A DNA stretch of 64,000 bases from CAVXTT01 sp963764685 (lineage in GTDB: Bacteria; Bacteroidota; Ignavibacteria; Ignavibacteriales; Ignavibacteriaceae), in the NCBI GenBank assembly GCA_963764685.1, contig CAVXTT010000021.1, positions 186,001 through 250,000 on the forward strand. Direction: 5' to 3'. Positions 47,183 through 57,345 of the stretch are shown piece by piece; the first letter of the stretch is position 1, and each line of letters starts with the position of its first letter. The notes under the pieces were generated by a model, which saw only the letters and a program-made list of their open reading frames with translations, had not been told where the DNA came from and searched no databases. Both the position numbers and the translations under genes were made by a program.

Positions 47183-48074
47183 ATGTATAATTCAATAGTA
47201 CTTGTTAAACAGGTTCCGGATACGGCTAATATATCCGGCAAGGTGATGAAGGACGACGGCACGGTAAACAGGGCATTACTGCCGGCAATTTTTAATCACG
47301 AGGATAAAACTGCACTTGAGTTTGCGCTACAGGTTAAAGAAAGATTTGGCGGAAAGGTAACTGCGGTAACAATGGGACCCCCGAGGGCTTCAGATATTTT
47401 AAGAGAATGTCTCTATATGGGAGCCGATGATGCCTATCTTGTTACCGACAGAAAATTTGCAGGTGCGGATACACTCGCCACCAGTTATGTGCTTAGTGAA
47501 GCGATTAAAAAGATCGGCGGATATGATTTTATTTTTGCAGGAAGACAGGCAATTGACGGTGATACTGCACAGGTTGGTCCTCAGACTGCAGAAAAGTTGA
47601 ATATCCCCCAGGTTACTTATGCAGAAAAAATTCTGGATATCGCTGATAGAAAAGTAAAGATCAGAAAGAAAAATTGAAGGGGGATATGAAATACTTGAAG
47701 CAGCACTTCCTGTCCTGATTACCGTTATTAAGGAAGCAGTGGAACCAAGACCTTTCAGCGCAAAAAGAATAATGGCATTCAAGAATGCAAAGTCACTCTC
47801 CGATCTTGAAAAAATGACTGAAGGAAATTCACTTCTTTATATAGATAAACTTGTTGATGAGTATACTACCCGTAAACTTATTTATTTCAACACTTACAAC
47901 AGATGATCTCCCGATTGATACGGAAAGATGCGGTGTAAAAGGAAGCCCTACTAAAGTTCATAAAATAGAATCAGTAGTATTGGGAGGAGGAAATCATATT
48001 AAAAGTTGAACCGACCAAAGCAGGCCTCGGCACTCTTGATAGACCAGCTGATGGAAGATCATATATTCGGATAG
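47183..48074 (+). CDS. etfB: Electron transfer flavoprotein beta subunit EtfB (several frameshifts)
   Basis: Small subunit of the ETF heterodimer that takes electrons from acyl-CoA dehydrogenases. Intact to residue 163: IVLVKQVPDTANISGKVMKD, NHEDKTALEFALQVKERFGG, AGRQAIDGDTAQVGPQTAEK. It then breaks near 47675 and resumes in other frames as EGGYEILEAALPVLITVIKE, FSAKRIMAFKNAKSL, DDLPIDTERCGVKGSPTKVH and LGTLIDQLMEDHIFG with a stop at 48074. At least four indels lie in 400 bp. All the conserved EtfB blocks are in the right order, so the gene is probably intact in the cell. Confidence 0.85.
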
Positions 48075-48081
48075 AGAAACT

Positions 48082-49108
48082 ATGAAGAATTTTTCAAATG
48101 AAGTCTGGGTTTTTATTGAACAGCGAGACGGTAAAGCTGCTGATGTAAGTTTTGAACTGCTCAGCAAAGGAAGAAAACTTGCTGATGCAATGGGAGGACT
48201 GTTAAATCAGTTGTAATCGGGAATGATGTAAAGGAACTTGCAGCCAGAAACATTTAAGTTACGGAGTAAATGAAGCACTGCTGATCGATAATCGAAGCAT
48301 TAAAGTTTTACCGTACACTCCCCTACAGCAGAATACTAAGCGACCTGGTTAATAAATTTACACCGCGTGTAGTTCTATTCGGTGCAACAATAACCGGAAG
48401 AGATCTTGCACCCCGAGTTGCTTCAAATACTAAAAGCGGGTTAACTGCCGACTGCACCGATCTGAGAATTTCTGATGTAACTTATCTTAAGCAGGAATTT
48501 AAAAGTCTGCTTCTTCAGATTCGTCCTGCATTCGGCGGGAATATTATTGCAACAATTATTACTCCCGATGTACCCGTCACAGATGGCTACAGTACGTGAA
48601 GGTGTAATGGAAATGCATCCTGTTCGAAAAGCCTTTCCCTGTTAAAATTAAAGAGATTCAGTATACTAGCCGATCCGTCGGATGACCTGGTCAATATAAT
48701 TGAGCAGCACCGTGAAGAGAATAAAATAAATCTTAAAGCTGCCCCGATAATTGTTGCAGGCGGATATGGAATGGGAACGAAGGAAAACTTTAAGCTGATA
48801 TGGGATCTTGCCCATGCAATAGGAGGTGAAGTTGCAGGAAGCCGTGCTGCTGTTGATGCAGGATTTATTCCTCCTGAAAGACAGGTAGGACAGACAGGAG
48901 TAACTGTACGTCCAAAACTTTATATTGCCGTCGGCATTTCAGGTGCAATACAGCACCGTGCCGGTATGCAGGAAGCAAAAAAAATAATTGCAATAAATAG
49001 TGATCCCAATGCACCGATATTTCGATGTAAGTCATTATGCACTTGTCGGCGATGCAATGGATAGTTATTCCAAAATTCATTGAAGTATATAAAAATAAAT
49101 TGAAGTAA
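48082..49108 (+). CDS. etfA: Electron transfer flavoprotein alpha subunit EtfA (about seven frameshifts)
   Basis: Large FAD-binding ETF subunit. Starts MKNFSNEVWVFIEQRDGKAA and passes through many frames: TVKSVVIGNDVKELAARN, SYGVNEALLIDN, RILSDLVNKFTPRVVLFGAT, GRDLAPRVASNTKSGLTADC, RPAFGGNIIATIITPDV, ATVREGVMEMHPV, EKPFPVKIKEIQYTS, and a long intact stretch with GGYGMGTKENFKLIWDLAHA, GEVAGSRAAVDAGFIPPERQ, VGQTGVTVRPKLYIAVGISG (FAD domain) and SDPNAPIF. It then shifts to HYALVGDAMD and ends FIEVYKNKLK at 49108. Order and content are complete for EtfA (about 340 residues). Either a badly sequenced stretch or a decaying copy. Confidence 0.82.
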
Positions 49109-49114
49109 GATACT

Positions 49115-50835
49115 ATGCCGAATTATTTTCTGGATAACAGCGATATACAATTTCATTTCAGGAACTTTGATATAAGGGAAATTGTCTCCATAGCAGAGAA
49201 TGATTATGAGGAATCAAAGACTTTATAATTATGCCCCTGTAAATTATGAAGATGCAATGGAGAACTACAGGAAAGTACTTGAAATTGTCAGGAGATATTG
49301 CAGGCAATTTTGTTGCCGAGCGTGCAGCTCAGGTTGATGATGAAGGTGCAGAATATAAGGACGGTAAAGTTACTTATGCAAAAGGCACACAGGAAAACCT
49401 TAAACGACTTGCCCAGGCAGACCTGATGGGAATGATCCTTCCGAGAAAATACGGCGGACTGAATTTCCCGTTTACTATTTATATGATGGCAGTTGAAACT
49501 GTCTCCCGTGCGGATGCATCACTGATGAATATTTTCGGACTGCAGGATATAGCTGATACTATTAAGAAATTCGGCAATGAAGAACAGCATCAGGAATTTC
49601 TTCCTAAGTTCTGTACAGGTGAGTATACCGGTGCGATGGCACTTACTGAACCTGATGCCGGCAGTGATCTCCAGGCTGTTAAACTGCACGCCTACCAGGA
49701 TGAAAAGGGTAAATGGTTTCTTAAAGGAGTTAAAAGATTTATTACTAACGGAAACGGAAATGTGCTCTTGGTACTTGCAAGATCAGAACCGGGGACAAAG
49801 GACGGCAGAGGATTAAGCTTATTTGTCTGTTACGGCGATGAAACTGTAAGAGTAAGAAGAATTGAGCATAAACTTGGAATACACGGCTCACCTACCTGCG
49901 AACTTCAGTTTAATGATACTCCTGCAGAGCTTGTGGGACAAAGAAAATTCGGTCTCATAAAATATGTGCTTGATCTGATGTTCAGGGCAAGAATGGGAGT
50001 ATCGGCACAGGCATTGGGAATATCACAGGCTGCTTATGAAGAAGCATTTAAGTATGCAAAGGAGAGAGAGCAGTTCGGCAAGCCGATTTATAATATTCCG
50101 GTTGTAACCAATATGCTTATTGATATGAGGGTAATGCTTGAAAGCAACCGGTCATTCTTTTATTCGGCATCTAAGTATGTCGACATAAAAGAAAAGATTG
50201 AAGAAAAGATTGAAAGACTGAAAGCTGCAGGTAAACCGTTTACTGAAGAGAACCAGAGATTGAAGCAGATAACTAAAATAGCCAACCTTCTTACCCCGAT
50301 AAGCAAATACATTTTAAGTGAATCGGCAAATAAGATAACCTATGATGCATTGCAGATACACGGCGGTACCGGTTATATGAAAGAATTTAAAGTAGAACGT
50401 CTTGCAAGGGATGCACGTATAACAAATATATATGAAGGTACCAGCCAGCTCCAGATAGTTGCTGCTTCAGGCGGGGTAATCAACGATATACTTTCTGAAT
50501 ATTTTGATGAAAAAGAAAAGAAGGAATACAGGGGTTTAGACAGACTGGCAGGTATACTTAAAGAAATTAGAGTTATTTTTAAGGACTCGCTTAAATATGT
50601 TCTGGAAAAGAAGGATGTCTCTTTCCAGGATGTGGCGGCAAAGGATCTTGTTGAGCTCTACAGTTATATTTATACAGGTTATTTACTGCTCGATGAGGCT
50701 GCCGTGGAGCCGTCAAAAGTATTTATTGCAAACAGGTATATTATTAACTCACTTGCAAATGCAAGGAAGAATGCAGAATCGGTTAAAGCTGAGCTCTTTT
50801 CCGATATTCTTCACGCAGATAAAATATTAGTTTAA
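49115..50835 (+). CDS. Acyl-CoA dehydrogenase family protein (two frameshifts near the start)
   Basis: FAD-dependent dehydrogenase passing electrons to ETF, about 573 residues. The N-terminus was reconstructed from other frames: MPNYFLDNSDIQFHFRNFDI, then YNYAPVNYEDAMENYRKVLE, then SGDIAGNFVAERAAQVDDEG. Catalytic-domain marks: TGAMALTEPDAGSDLQAVKL (FAD/substrate), GVKRFITNGNGNVLLVLARS, KLGIHGSPTCELQFNDTPAE, KEREQFGKPIYNIPVV, and the late DALQIHGGTGYMKEFKVERL with ITNIYEGTSQLQ. It has an extra C-terminal helical region of about 120 residues beyond short-chain ACADs. Substrate unknown. It follows etfA by 6 nt. Confidence 0.9.
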
Positions 50836-50846
50836 GGATTACACAA

Positions 50847-51059
50847 ATGCCAAAGAAAAATCTTTTTTATTACCGCATATACGACGATACGGAAGATAAA
50901 AATTATTTTAAGAGTACATTAAATCATAAAGAAGTTGAAGAGCAGATAAAGCTCTACGAAAAAAGACATAAGAAATTTCTGAATTCAACTTTTGTTAAGT
51001 TCATTAACAAGATCGATCCTCAGGCTGAGTTAATTAAGATAAGCGACGTTTCTTATTAA
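50847..51059 (+). CDS. Small hypothetical protein downstream of the acyl-CoA dehydrogenase
   Basis: 70 residues, highly charged: MPKKNLFYYRIYDDTEDKNY, NHKEVEEQIKLYEKRHKKFL, FVKFINKIDPQAELIKISDV. ATG at 50847 follows AAGGATTACACAA, 11 nt after the dehydrogenase stop, so it is part of the etf operon. No family recognised. No TM or signal segment; predicted mostly helical. Confidence 0.65.
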   Translation: MPKKNLFYYRIYDDTEDKNYFKSTLNHKEVEEQIKLYEKRHKKFLNSTFVKFINKIDPQAELIKISDVSY

Positions 51060-51276
51060 TTTCAGCTAAGCGCTGTTCTTAAGAATGCGGAGGAGTTTAT
51101 TCATTAAGACTCACCCTTGCTGTTTTTTCAGCAATTACATAATATGACCTTAAAAGTTCTGCTACGCTCCACGCCTAGAGCGAAGGTCGCCGAAGTATTT
51201 GCACTTGTGTTGAATATACTCTGCGTGATGAATGGAAGAAGAAAGGGAGCAGGAATAGTGTCCGCTAAAAATCCAC

Positions 51277-51315
51277 GTGTCCTATGTGTTAAATCTCTTT
51301 AACCGCATAGGACAC
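51277..51315. other. Stem-loop in the gap after the etf operon
   Basis: GTGTCCTATG pairs with CATAGGACAC around a 19-nt AT-rich loop. It could end the etf operon transcript, although no clean T-run follows. The 51060-51400 stretch otherwise shows no supported gene. Confidence 0.4.
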
Positions 51316-51400
51316 ATAAGAACCACCACATAGAATCAACTTTTACCATTATTCAATCGAACCATATCATTATACCACCGTAATTTCGAAACTAAGCGGG

Positions 51401-51449
51401 TACCATCTAACTATCGTATTTACCATCGTACCATCGAACCATCGAACTA
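51401..51449 (-). repeat. Octamer array after the OMP gene
   Basis: taccatcgtaccatcgaacc and degenerate neighbours, C(C/T)ATCG(T/A)A units. Read on the minus strand it starts at the TAA stop of the gene at 51451, in the same sense orientation as the other stop-linked arrays. Confidence 0.85.
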
Positions 51450-51450
51450 T

Positions 51451-52398
51451 TTAGAACACAAACGTCATACCGATCTTAAATTGGTCATACATCAATCCCG
51501 GTGCACTCGGGAAAGGCCAGTTCATTTTGTCTTTCCTTAATTCATACATGCCATATGCTAGGGCATTCTTAAGAACGAAGTTAACTACCGGACCTGCGTA
51601 AGGTGACCTGTCCATTACTTCCTCAATAAATTCATCAAGCAGACCCTGGGCAACTATTTCAATCAGCATACTGCCGCCCCATTTCCAGAAAAGGTGACGT
51701 TCATAAACAACAGTTCTTTCGTAAGAAGGTTCCAATGAGAGATTTGGTATAATCTGGAATTTAATTCCTGCCTCTGTTGTATTACCAAACCTGAATGCTT
51801 CATCATACCGCGAAATTATACTGTCCTGAGACGGGGTAGGAGCACCTTCGGCAAGCCGTGCAGGTTCGCTTGCATCAAGTCTTGTCCAGGTGAAGGAATT
51901 TGAATTATAAGGAATGATCGCTGCAGAATTGAGCTTATACCCGTAGCCGGTTGCACGCCCCAGGCCGAACCTCCAGGTATCGGTATTCACCTTATCGTTT
52001 TTAGAACTTATATCTGTTGATAAGTTGCTCAGGAAGAGAAAATTCATTCTGTACTTAAGAATATCGTTCTCCTCTTTATAATCCTTCTGATATGTCTTAC
52101 CCAGTTTTAATTCCAGGGAGCCGGGCTCAGAAAATCTATTTCCAATGTCGTTATGACTCATTCCGCCAAGACCCCAGCTGAAATATATTGTAGGTGCGCC
52201 TCTGAACTCATCCCCCAGCATATCAACATCAAACTCTACATCATCCCAATCCTCCCAGGATTCCCAGTTCTCAACATCAGTGGTGTCCTTAGGTACCGAA
52301 TTAGTAGTGTCCCCGGTTACTTCGGTTGAATCTGTCTGAGCAGAAATAGTAAGCGTAAAAAGAAACAGCAGCGGTATCACCAGTAAATTAAATTTCAT
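51451..52398 (-). CDS. Outer-membrane beta-barrel-like protein with acidic linker, unknown
   Basis: 315 residues. Signal peptide MKFNLLVIPLLFLFTLTISA, then an acidic, Trp-rich linker (DTTDVENWESWEDWDDVEFD, residues 40-60). A beta-rich remainder alternates aromatic strands (PTIYFSWGLGGMSHNDIGNR, LKYRMNFLFLSNLSTDI, WRFGLGRATGYGYKLN) and ends in FKIGMTFVF, a C-terminal Phe as in outer-membrane barrels. Family not recognised. It stands alone with a promoter-sized gap upstream. Confidence 0.65.
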   Translation of the reverse strand: MKFNLLVIPLLFLFTLTISAQTDSTEVTGDTTNSVPKDTTDVENWESWEDWDDVEFDVDMLGDEFRGAPTIYFSWGLGGMSHNDIGNRFSEPGSLELKLGKTYQKDYKEENDILKYRMNFLFLSNLSTDISSKNDKVNTDTWRFGLGRATGYGYKLNSAAIIPYNSNSFTWTRLDASEPARLAEGAPTPSQDSIISRYDEAFRFGNTTEAGIKFQIIPNLSLEPSYERTVVYERHLFWKWGGSMLIEIVAQGLLDEFIEEVMDRSPYAGPVVNFVLKNALAYGMYELRKDKMNWPFPSAPGLMYDQFKIGMTFVF

Positions 52399-52621
52399 AT
52401 TTCCTCCGTTAGTTTTGTAAATATCAGGGTATCTCCAATCAACTCTGATGCCTGAAATATTACGTGAAAAAATCCTTTCCCGTTAAAGAATGACCATTAA
52501 ACTGTACATTTCAATTTTTTCACTATACAAAATTAAAATTAGATAGGATAAAGGAGCTTAATTTTATTATGAGTGGTCGTAAAAAAGGAAAGATGATATG
52601 TTTCTTACTTATGCGGAAAGA

Positions 52622-52656
52622 AAAGGTCAGTCAATTTAAGTTCAGAGCTGACCTTT
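52622..52656 (-). terminator. Terminator after hslU
   Basis: AAAGGTCAG and CTGACCTTT form a 9-bp stem with a 17-nt loop, 10 nt past the hslU stop on the minus strand and followed by TCTTTCC-type sequence. On the other strand a T-run follows, so it may act in both directions. Confidence 0.65.
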
Positions 52657-52665
52657 TTATTAAAA

Positions 52666-54030
52666 TTAAAGTATAAACTTGCTCAGATCCCTGTTCTGGA
52701 CAATCTTATCAAGTTTTTCTTTCACAAATGCACCTGTAATGTTTACGGCCTGTGAAGGTATCTTATCAGGAACATCAAACAAAATTTCATCGAGCAGTGT
52801 TGTTAATATTGTATGCAGTCTTCTTGCGCCAATATTTTCTACCTGCTCATTTACTTCAGTGGCTATTCTTGCAATTTCCTTAATACTGTCAGGTGCGAAT
52901 TCAATTTTTACACCTTCTGTCTCAAGCAATGCGCTGTATTGTTTCAATAAAGCATTACGCGGTGTTGTCAGGATCTGAACAAAATCATCTTCGGTTAAAC
53001 TTTTCAACTCAACTCTTATAGGGAATCTTCCCTGGAGCTCAGGGATAAGGTCCGACGGCTTTGATACGTGGAATGCACCGGAGGCAACAAACAATATATG
53101 ATCTGTTTTTACCACACCATATTTAGTATTAACATTTGAACCCTCTATTATCGGAAGAAGATCCCGCTGGACTCCTTCACGCGAAACATCGGGTCCCTGT
53201 CCCTTACCCCCTCCGGCAATTTTATCTATTTCATCAATAAAGACAATACCTGAGTTCTGAACGCGCTCTATTGCTTCTTTGTGTACAGTATCCATATCGA
53301 TGAGTTTCTGTGCTTCTTCCTGGGCCAGCAGAACCCTTGCATCTGCAATAGTAGTTTTTCTTTTTTTCTTTTTCTTCGGCATAAGGTTTCCCATCAGCTC
53401 CTGCAGATTTACTCCCATATCTTCAATACCCATTGGACCAAAAACCTGCATACCCATAGTGTTCTGTACAGATGAATCAAACTCGATCATCTTATCATTC
53501 ATTTCTCCGCTGGAGAGTTTCTGCTTCATCCATTCCCTGGTTTTCTGATTCTGATATGCCTCTTCATCTACGCTGTCGCCTGCAGCAGCAGTCTTTTTAA
53601 TAGGGGGGATAAGAAGATCAAGAATTTTCTCTTCCGCAATATCATTTGCCTTAGCCTGCACCTCACGGGTCATTTCCGTCTTAACCATATTGACCCCAAA
53701 ATCAGTGAGGTCCCTGATCATTGATTCAACATCCCGGCCCACATACCCGACCTCGGTAAATTTTGAAGCTTCAACTTTAATAAAAGGAGCTTGCGCCAGC
53801 TTTGCAAGGCGTCTGGCAATTTCTGTTTTACCCACACCGGTAGGACCGATTAAAATAATATTATTGGGAAGGATTTCCTCTTTAAGATTTCCCATGATCT
53901 GCTGCCTGCGCCACCTGTTCCTTAAAGCTATGGCTACTGCACGTTTAGCATCGTTCTGCCCTATTATATATTTATCAAGTTCTGTTACTATCTGGGTAGG
54001 TGTTAATACATCATTAGATTGTTTATTCAT
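52666..54030 (-). CDS. hslU: ATP-dependent protease ATPase subunit HslU
   Basis: AAA+ unfoldase that feeds substrates to HslV. 454 residues. Walker A LIGPTGVGKTEIARRLAKLA (about residue 56), pore-loop and I-domain region (about 110-240, with a basic MPKKKKKRKTTIADARVLLA), Walker B GIVFIDEIDKIAGG (about 262), sensor segments LQGRFPIRVELKSLTEDDFV and GARRLHTILTTLLDEILFDV. ATG at 54030 is 12 nt after hslV, so they form one unit. Confidence 0.97.
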   Translation of the reverse strand: MNKQSNDVLTPTQIVTELDKYIIGQNDAKRAVAIALRNRWRRQQIMGNLKEEILPNNIILIGPTGVGKTEIARRLAKLAQAPFIKVEASKFTEVGYVGRDVESMIRDLTDFGVNMVKTEMTREVQAKANDIAEEKILDLLIPPIKKTAAAGDSVDEEAYQNQKTREWMKQKLSSGEMNDKMIEFDSSVQNTMGMQVFGPMGIEDMGVNLQELMGNLMPKKKKKRKTTIADARVLLAQEEAQKLIDMDTVHKEAIERVQNSGIVFIDEIDKIAGGGKGQGPDVSREGVQRDLLPIIEGSNVNTKYGVVKTDHILFVASGAFHVSKPSDLIPELQGRFPIRVELKSLTEDDFVQILTTPRNALLKQYSALLETEGVKIEFAPDSIKEIARIATEVNEQVENIGARRLHTILTTLLDEILFDVPDKIPSQAVNITGAFVKEKLDKIVQNRDLSKFIL

Positions 54031-54042
54031 TTTCTTTCCGTT

Positions 54043-54576
54043 TTAGATCTTTTCTATTTTTATTTTATCATTTGTATAGATGCAGATTTCCGAGGCTGTC
54101 AGTAAGGCTTCCTTAACAATTTCCTGTGTCGTGAGATTGCTGTATTTCGCAAGCATTTTTGCTGCTGCAAGTGCATACATTCCTCCCGATCCAATTGCAA
54201 CAATCTGATCATCGGGTTCAATTACATCTCCGTTCCCGGAAATAACAAGGGCTTTATCCTCAGTAACAATTGCAAGCATTGCCTCGAGCTTGCGGAGATA
54301 TTTATCCATCCGCCAGTCCTTGGCAAGCTCTACTGCAGCACGGTGTACATTACCCCTGTACTGCTCCAATTTTTCTTCGAATCTTTCCATCAAAGTAAAT
54401 GCATCGGCAGAAGTTCCGGCAAACCCGCAAAGTACTTTTCCGTTGGCTATTTTACGTATTTTATTTGCATTATGTTTCATAACGGTATTCCCCAGGGAAA
54501 CCTGTCCGTCTCCCCCAAGCGCTGCTTCACCTTTATGAATAAGACCCAGAATTGTTGTAGCTTTTATAGTTTCCAT
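54043..54576 (-). CDS. hslV: ATP-dependent protease proteolytic subunit HslV
   Basis: Threonine peptidase (T1) forming the proteolytic core with HslU. 177 residues: KATTILGLIHKGEAALGGDG supplies the N-terminal catalytic Thr at residue 7 after a short propeptide, followed by GQVSLGNTVMKHNANKIRKI, GKVLCGFAGTSADAFTLMER, and ALVISGNGDVIEPDDQIVAI, GSGGMYALAAAKML. Length and order are typical. It is followed by hslU; the methyltransferase-like gene precedes it by 9 nt. Confidence 0.96.
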   Translation of the reverse strand: METIKATTILGLIHKGEAALGGDGQVSLGNTVMKHNANKIRKIANGKVLCGFAGTSADAFTLMERFEEKLEQYRGNVHRAAVELAKDWRMDKYLRKLEAMLAIVTEDKALVISGNGDVIEPDDQIVAIGSGGMYALAAAKMLAKYSNLTTQEIVKEALLTASEICIYTNDKIKIEKI

Positions 54577-54585
54577 TCACACTCC

Positions 54586-55224
54586 TTATACTTTATAAGG
54601 TGATAATAATTTGTAAGGTACTATTCTCGGCACGTACCGGGCATAATTTATATATGTATCGCCGAAAATATCTCTAAGTTTCTTTTCTTCATAAATAGAG
54701 CCGATGTAAAAATAAATAATTATACAAAGCATAAATACAAGATAAAATAAACTCATTACCGGTCTGAAGATAATGAACAGCATGGTGAAAAAATATACAG
54801 GATGCCTCGAGTATCTGTATGGCCCTTCAATCCTTAATGTGGATATTTCATCGAGATCTGAATTGCTGTATTCTCCTTTATAATATCTTACCGCCTGACC
54901 GATACCGGTAAATTCTAAAAGACTAAAATATTTTGCCGTCCAGATTATTCCTGCAAGCGAAAGGAACTGAGGGATCAGGATAATAAAGTCATAGGGATAA
55001 GGGAGATCATAAATTATCAGGTCAGGCTTAGGGGATATTTCATAAAGGAAATAAAAAGTGATCAGTGCAATAACGTTATAGATCAATCTATAGAAAGGGA
55101 GTATATCGGGGTACAGGCTGCCGAGTTTTTTTTTGAGAGGCAAGGATGCAAGGTATGTATGCAGCAGTCCGAATATAACGAAATAAAAAATTATCAGCAG
55201 GACATCTGTAACATATGAGATCAT
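54586..55224 (-). CDS. Isoprenylcysteine carboxyl methyltransferase-like membrane protein
   Basis: 212 residues, about five TM helices. The C-terminal block GPYRYSRHPVYFFTMLFIIF, then IYEEKKLRDIFGDTYINYAR and VPRIVP, is the ICMT/PEMT-type methyltransferase signature (R-H-P and E-E-x-x-L). The acceptor is unknown in bacteria lacking prenylated proteins; related proteins are called NnrU-like or DUF1295-like. Its ATG overlaps the rpoN stop by 4 nt, so it is translationally coupled to rpoN. Confidence 0.8.
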   Translation of the reverse strand: MISYVTDVLLIIFYFVIFGLLHTYLASLPLKKKLGSLYPDILPFYRLIYNVIALITFYFLYEISPKPDLIIYDLPYPYDFIILIPQFLSLAGIIWTAKYFSLLEFTGIGQAVRYYKGEYSNSDLDEISTLRIEGPYRYSRHPVYFFTMLFIIFRPVMSLFYLVFMLCIIIYFYIGSIYEEKKLRDIFGDTYINYARYVPRIVPYKLLSPYKV

Positions 55225-56681
55225 AGTTCTTTACGGAGACGTGCAATGGGAAGTCTAAGCTGTTCCCTGTACTTTGCAACAGTTCTCCGGGCAATATGGA
55301 TCCCCTCCTCATTAAGGATCTCAGCAAGCTTATCATCACTGAACGGATTATTCTTATCCTCTCCTTCGATGATCTCTTTCAATCTTTCTTTAATATGCTT
55401 ATTTGAAACTTCTTCGCCTGAATCTGTCGTTAACCCCTCGCTGAAGAAATATTTCAGCTCGTGTATTCCCATCGGGCTCTGCACATATTTGCCGTTAACC
55501 ACGCGGCTGATCGTGGATATATCCATCATTATTTCTTCGGCTATATCCTTATATATCATTGGACGGAGATATTTAGGTCCTTTATCAAAAAATTCATACT
55601 GCTTTTCCAGTATAGCCTGCATTATCTTCATCAGGGTTTCTCTCCTCTGTTGTATACAGGCTATGAACCATTTGGCGGATTCAAACTTCTCACGTAAAAA
55701 CTTATAAGTGTCTTTTTCCCTCTCGGTCTTTTTATTTCTTTTATTAGTATTGAACATTTCGAGATATGTTCTGCTGATGGTTACCGATGGAAGCGAACGG
55801 TCGTTAAGTGTAATTATAAAATTATCTTCCATCTTTTCGATCAGGAAATCGGGAGTGATCTGGTTCATTTCTATCGATTGAATATTTCCTTCACCGGGTT
55901 TGGGATTAAGGCCCTGGATAAGATCTATAGTTGCTTTCAGTGCTGTATCAGTCAGCTGCATCTTCTGCTTAATGTTCTCGAATCTTCTCTTCGTAAAATC
56001 ATCAAAATATTTAACCAGCAGCTCCTCAGCGAGAAATGCATAATACTGATCATAAGAGCCGTGGCGCAGCTGGATCAGCAGGCATTCCTGGAGATTTCTT
56101 GCTGCTATTCCTGTCGGATCAAATGTCTGGATCTTTTTCAGGATATTTTCTGCTTCACTCATAGGAATGGTAATATGCTCAAACATCTCCAGCTCATTTA
56201 CAATATCTTCGAGACTTCTTTTCAGGTATCCCCTGTCGTCAATGCTTCCGATAATTTCCTGCCCCAGTATAAAAAGATTATCATCAAGCGCAAGCATATT
56301 CAGCTGTTCTTCAAGGTGCTCGCTGATGGATTCTTTGGAAGATACCAGCGGCTGGTAGATATCATCATCCTTACTCCTGTTCATACGGTCGGTTTCAACT
56401 TCATACTCGTGGTCATTCATAAAATCTTCAAGCTCAAACTCATCTTTTGAGAAGTCTTCAACTTCAGGAGTTTCATCTTCGGCTGATTTTTCTTCCTTAT
56501 CCTGGTCCTGCGTCTGATCTATTTCTTCTTCAAGCACCTCTTCAAGGATAGGATTTATTTCAAGTTCAGTCTTTATCCTCTGCTCCAATGCCATAGTATT
56601 CAGCTGAAGCAGTTTCTGATACTGGATCTGCTGAGGCGAAAGCTTCTGCTGCTGCGATAATTTTTGACTTAATGATAGCAT
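55221..56681 (-). CDS. rpoN: RNA polymerase sigma-54 factor RpoN
   Basis: Alternative sigma factor that needs an AAA+ activator. 486 residues. Region I is Gln/Leu-rich (SLSQKLSQQQKLSPQQIQYQ), region II strongly acidic (EEEIDQTQDQDKEEKSAEDE), then the core-binding domain (NLQECLLIQLRHGSYDQYYA) and the helix-turn-helix (DIAEEIMMDISTISRVVNGK), ending in the RpoN box ARRTVAKYREQLRLP. No activator gene is visible in this window. ATG at 56681, 3 nt after the DUF3109 gene. Confidence 0.96.
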   Translation of the reverse strand: MLSLSQKLSQQQKLSPQQIQYQKLLQLNTMALEQRIKTELEINPILEEVLEEEIDQTQDQDKEEKSAEDETPEVEDFSKDEFELEDFMNDHEYEVETDRMNRSKDDDIYQPLVSSKESISEHLEEQLNMLALDDNLFILGQEIIGSIDDRGYLKRSLEDIVNELEMFEHITIPMSEAENILKKIQTFDPTGIAARNLQECLLIQLRHGSYDQYYAFLAEELLVKYFDDFTKRRFENIKQKMQLTDTALKATIDLIQGLNPKPGEGNIQSIEMNQITPDFLIEKMEDNFIITLNDRSLPSVTISRTYLEMFNTNKRNKKTEREKDTYKFLREKFESAKWFIACIQQRRETLMKIMQAILEKQYEFFDKGPKYLRPMIYKDIAEEIMMDISTISRVVNGKYVQSPMGIHELKYFFSEGLTTDSGEEVSNKHIKERLKEIIEGEDKNNPFSDDKLAEILNEEGIHIARRTVAKYREQLRLPIARLRKEL

Positions 56682-56684
56682 CTT

Positions 56685-57281
56685 CTACACAATTTTTTGT
56701 TTAAATTTTTCATACCAGGGTTGACCATATTTTCTTACCAGGGAATCTTTACAGAACTCCGCTATTGTTACATTCTCTTCAAAACCCTTCTGCAGGGCAG
56801 GTCCGCATTCGCTGAACTTCTCATACCTAAGTACCTCTCCTCCGAATTTCGATATCCGGATAGGAAAGAGATGACAGGATATCGGCTTCCTGAAGGTGGT
56901 CTTATTATCAAAGTACGCCTTCTCAATTCCGCACTTCGCAATGCCGTTCTCGAAGAACACGAAAACGCAGGCACTCTTATTCATACTCCGTATCAGCAGC
57001 TCATTATTTTTAACCTCATAAAAGCCGTTTTTCTCAATCTCATCATAATGTTCTGCCGGGATATAATCCTTCAAAATATGCAGAATTTCTTCTATTTTTC
57101 CAATTTCACTCTCCTCCAGGGGAGCACCATACTCACTTTCAAGAGTACAGCAGGCACCCTTGCATTTCTTAAGATCGCAGGAAAAGTGCGTCTCATAAAC
57201 TTCGGTTCTTACGAGTATGTCTTCTACCGGAATAATACTTGTCATAAATGTTGGAATAATATTTGCTGATAAGATAATCAT
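56685..57281 (-). CDS. DUF3109 (YkgJ-like, cysteine-rich) family protein
   Basis: Up to 198 residues. Cysteine-rich core: FSCDLKKCKGACCTLESEYG near the start, then SACVFVFFENGIAKCGIEKA, FRKPISCHLFPIRISKFGGE, FSECGPALQKG, and VTIAEFCKDSLVRKYGQPWY. The Cys pattern matches DUF3109/YkgJ proteins, thought to bind zinc or an iron-sulfur cluster; the function is unknown. The start is uncertain: ATG 57281 or ATG 57245 (MTSIIPVEDILV), the latter fitting the family's N-terminus better. It precedes rpoN by 3 nt. Confidence 0.85.
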   Translation of the reverse strand: MIILSANIIPTFMTSIIPVEDILVRTEVYETHFSCDLKKCKGACCTLESEYGAPLEESEIGKIEEILHILKDYIPAEHYDEIEKNGFYEVKNNELLIRSMNKSACVFVFFENGIAKCGIEKAYFDNKTTFRKPISCHLFPIRISKFGGEVLRYEKFSECGPALQKGFEENVTIAEFCKDSLVRKYGQPWYEKFKQKIV

Positions 57282-57345
57282 TTGTAATAAAATAGGAAAG
57301 TTATTTCAGGCATAAGCGTTCAAATAAATTATTTTTTTTATTAAA

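Noticed and set aside
55878..56450. 190-codon open frame opposite rpoN
   Set aside because: Antisense to a fully recognisable sigma-54 factor; composition is that of reverse-read code.
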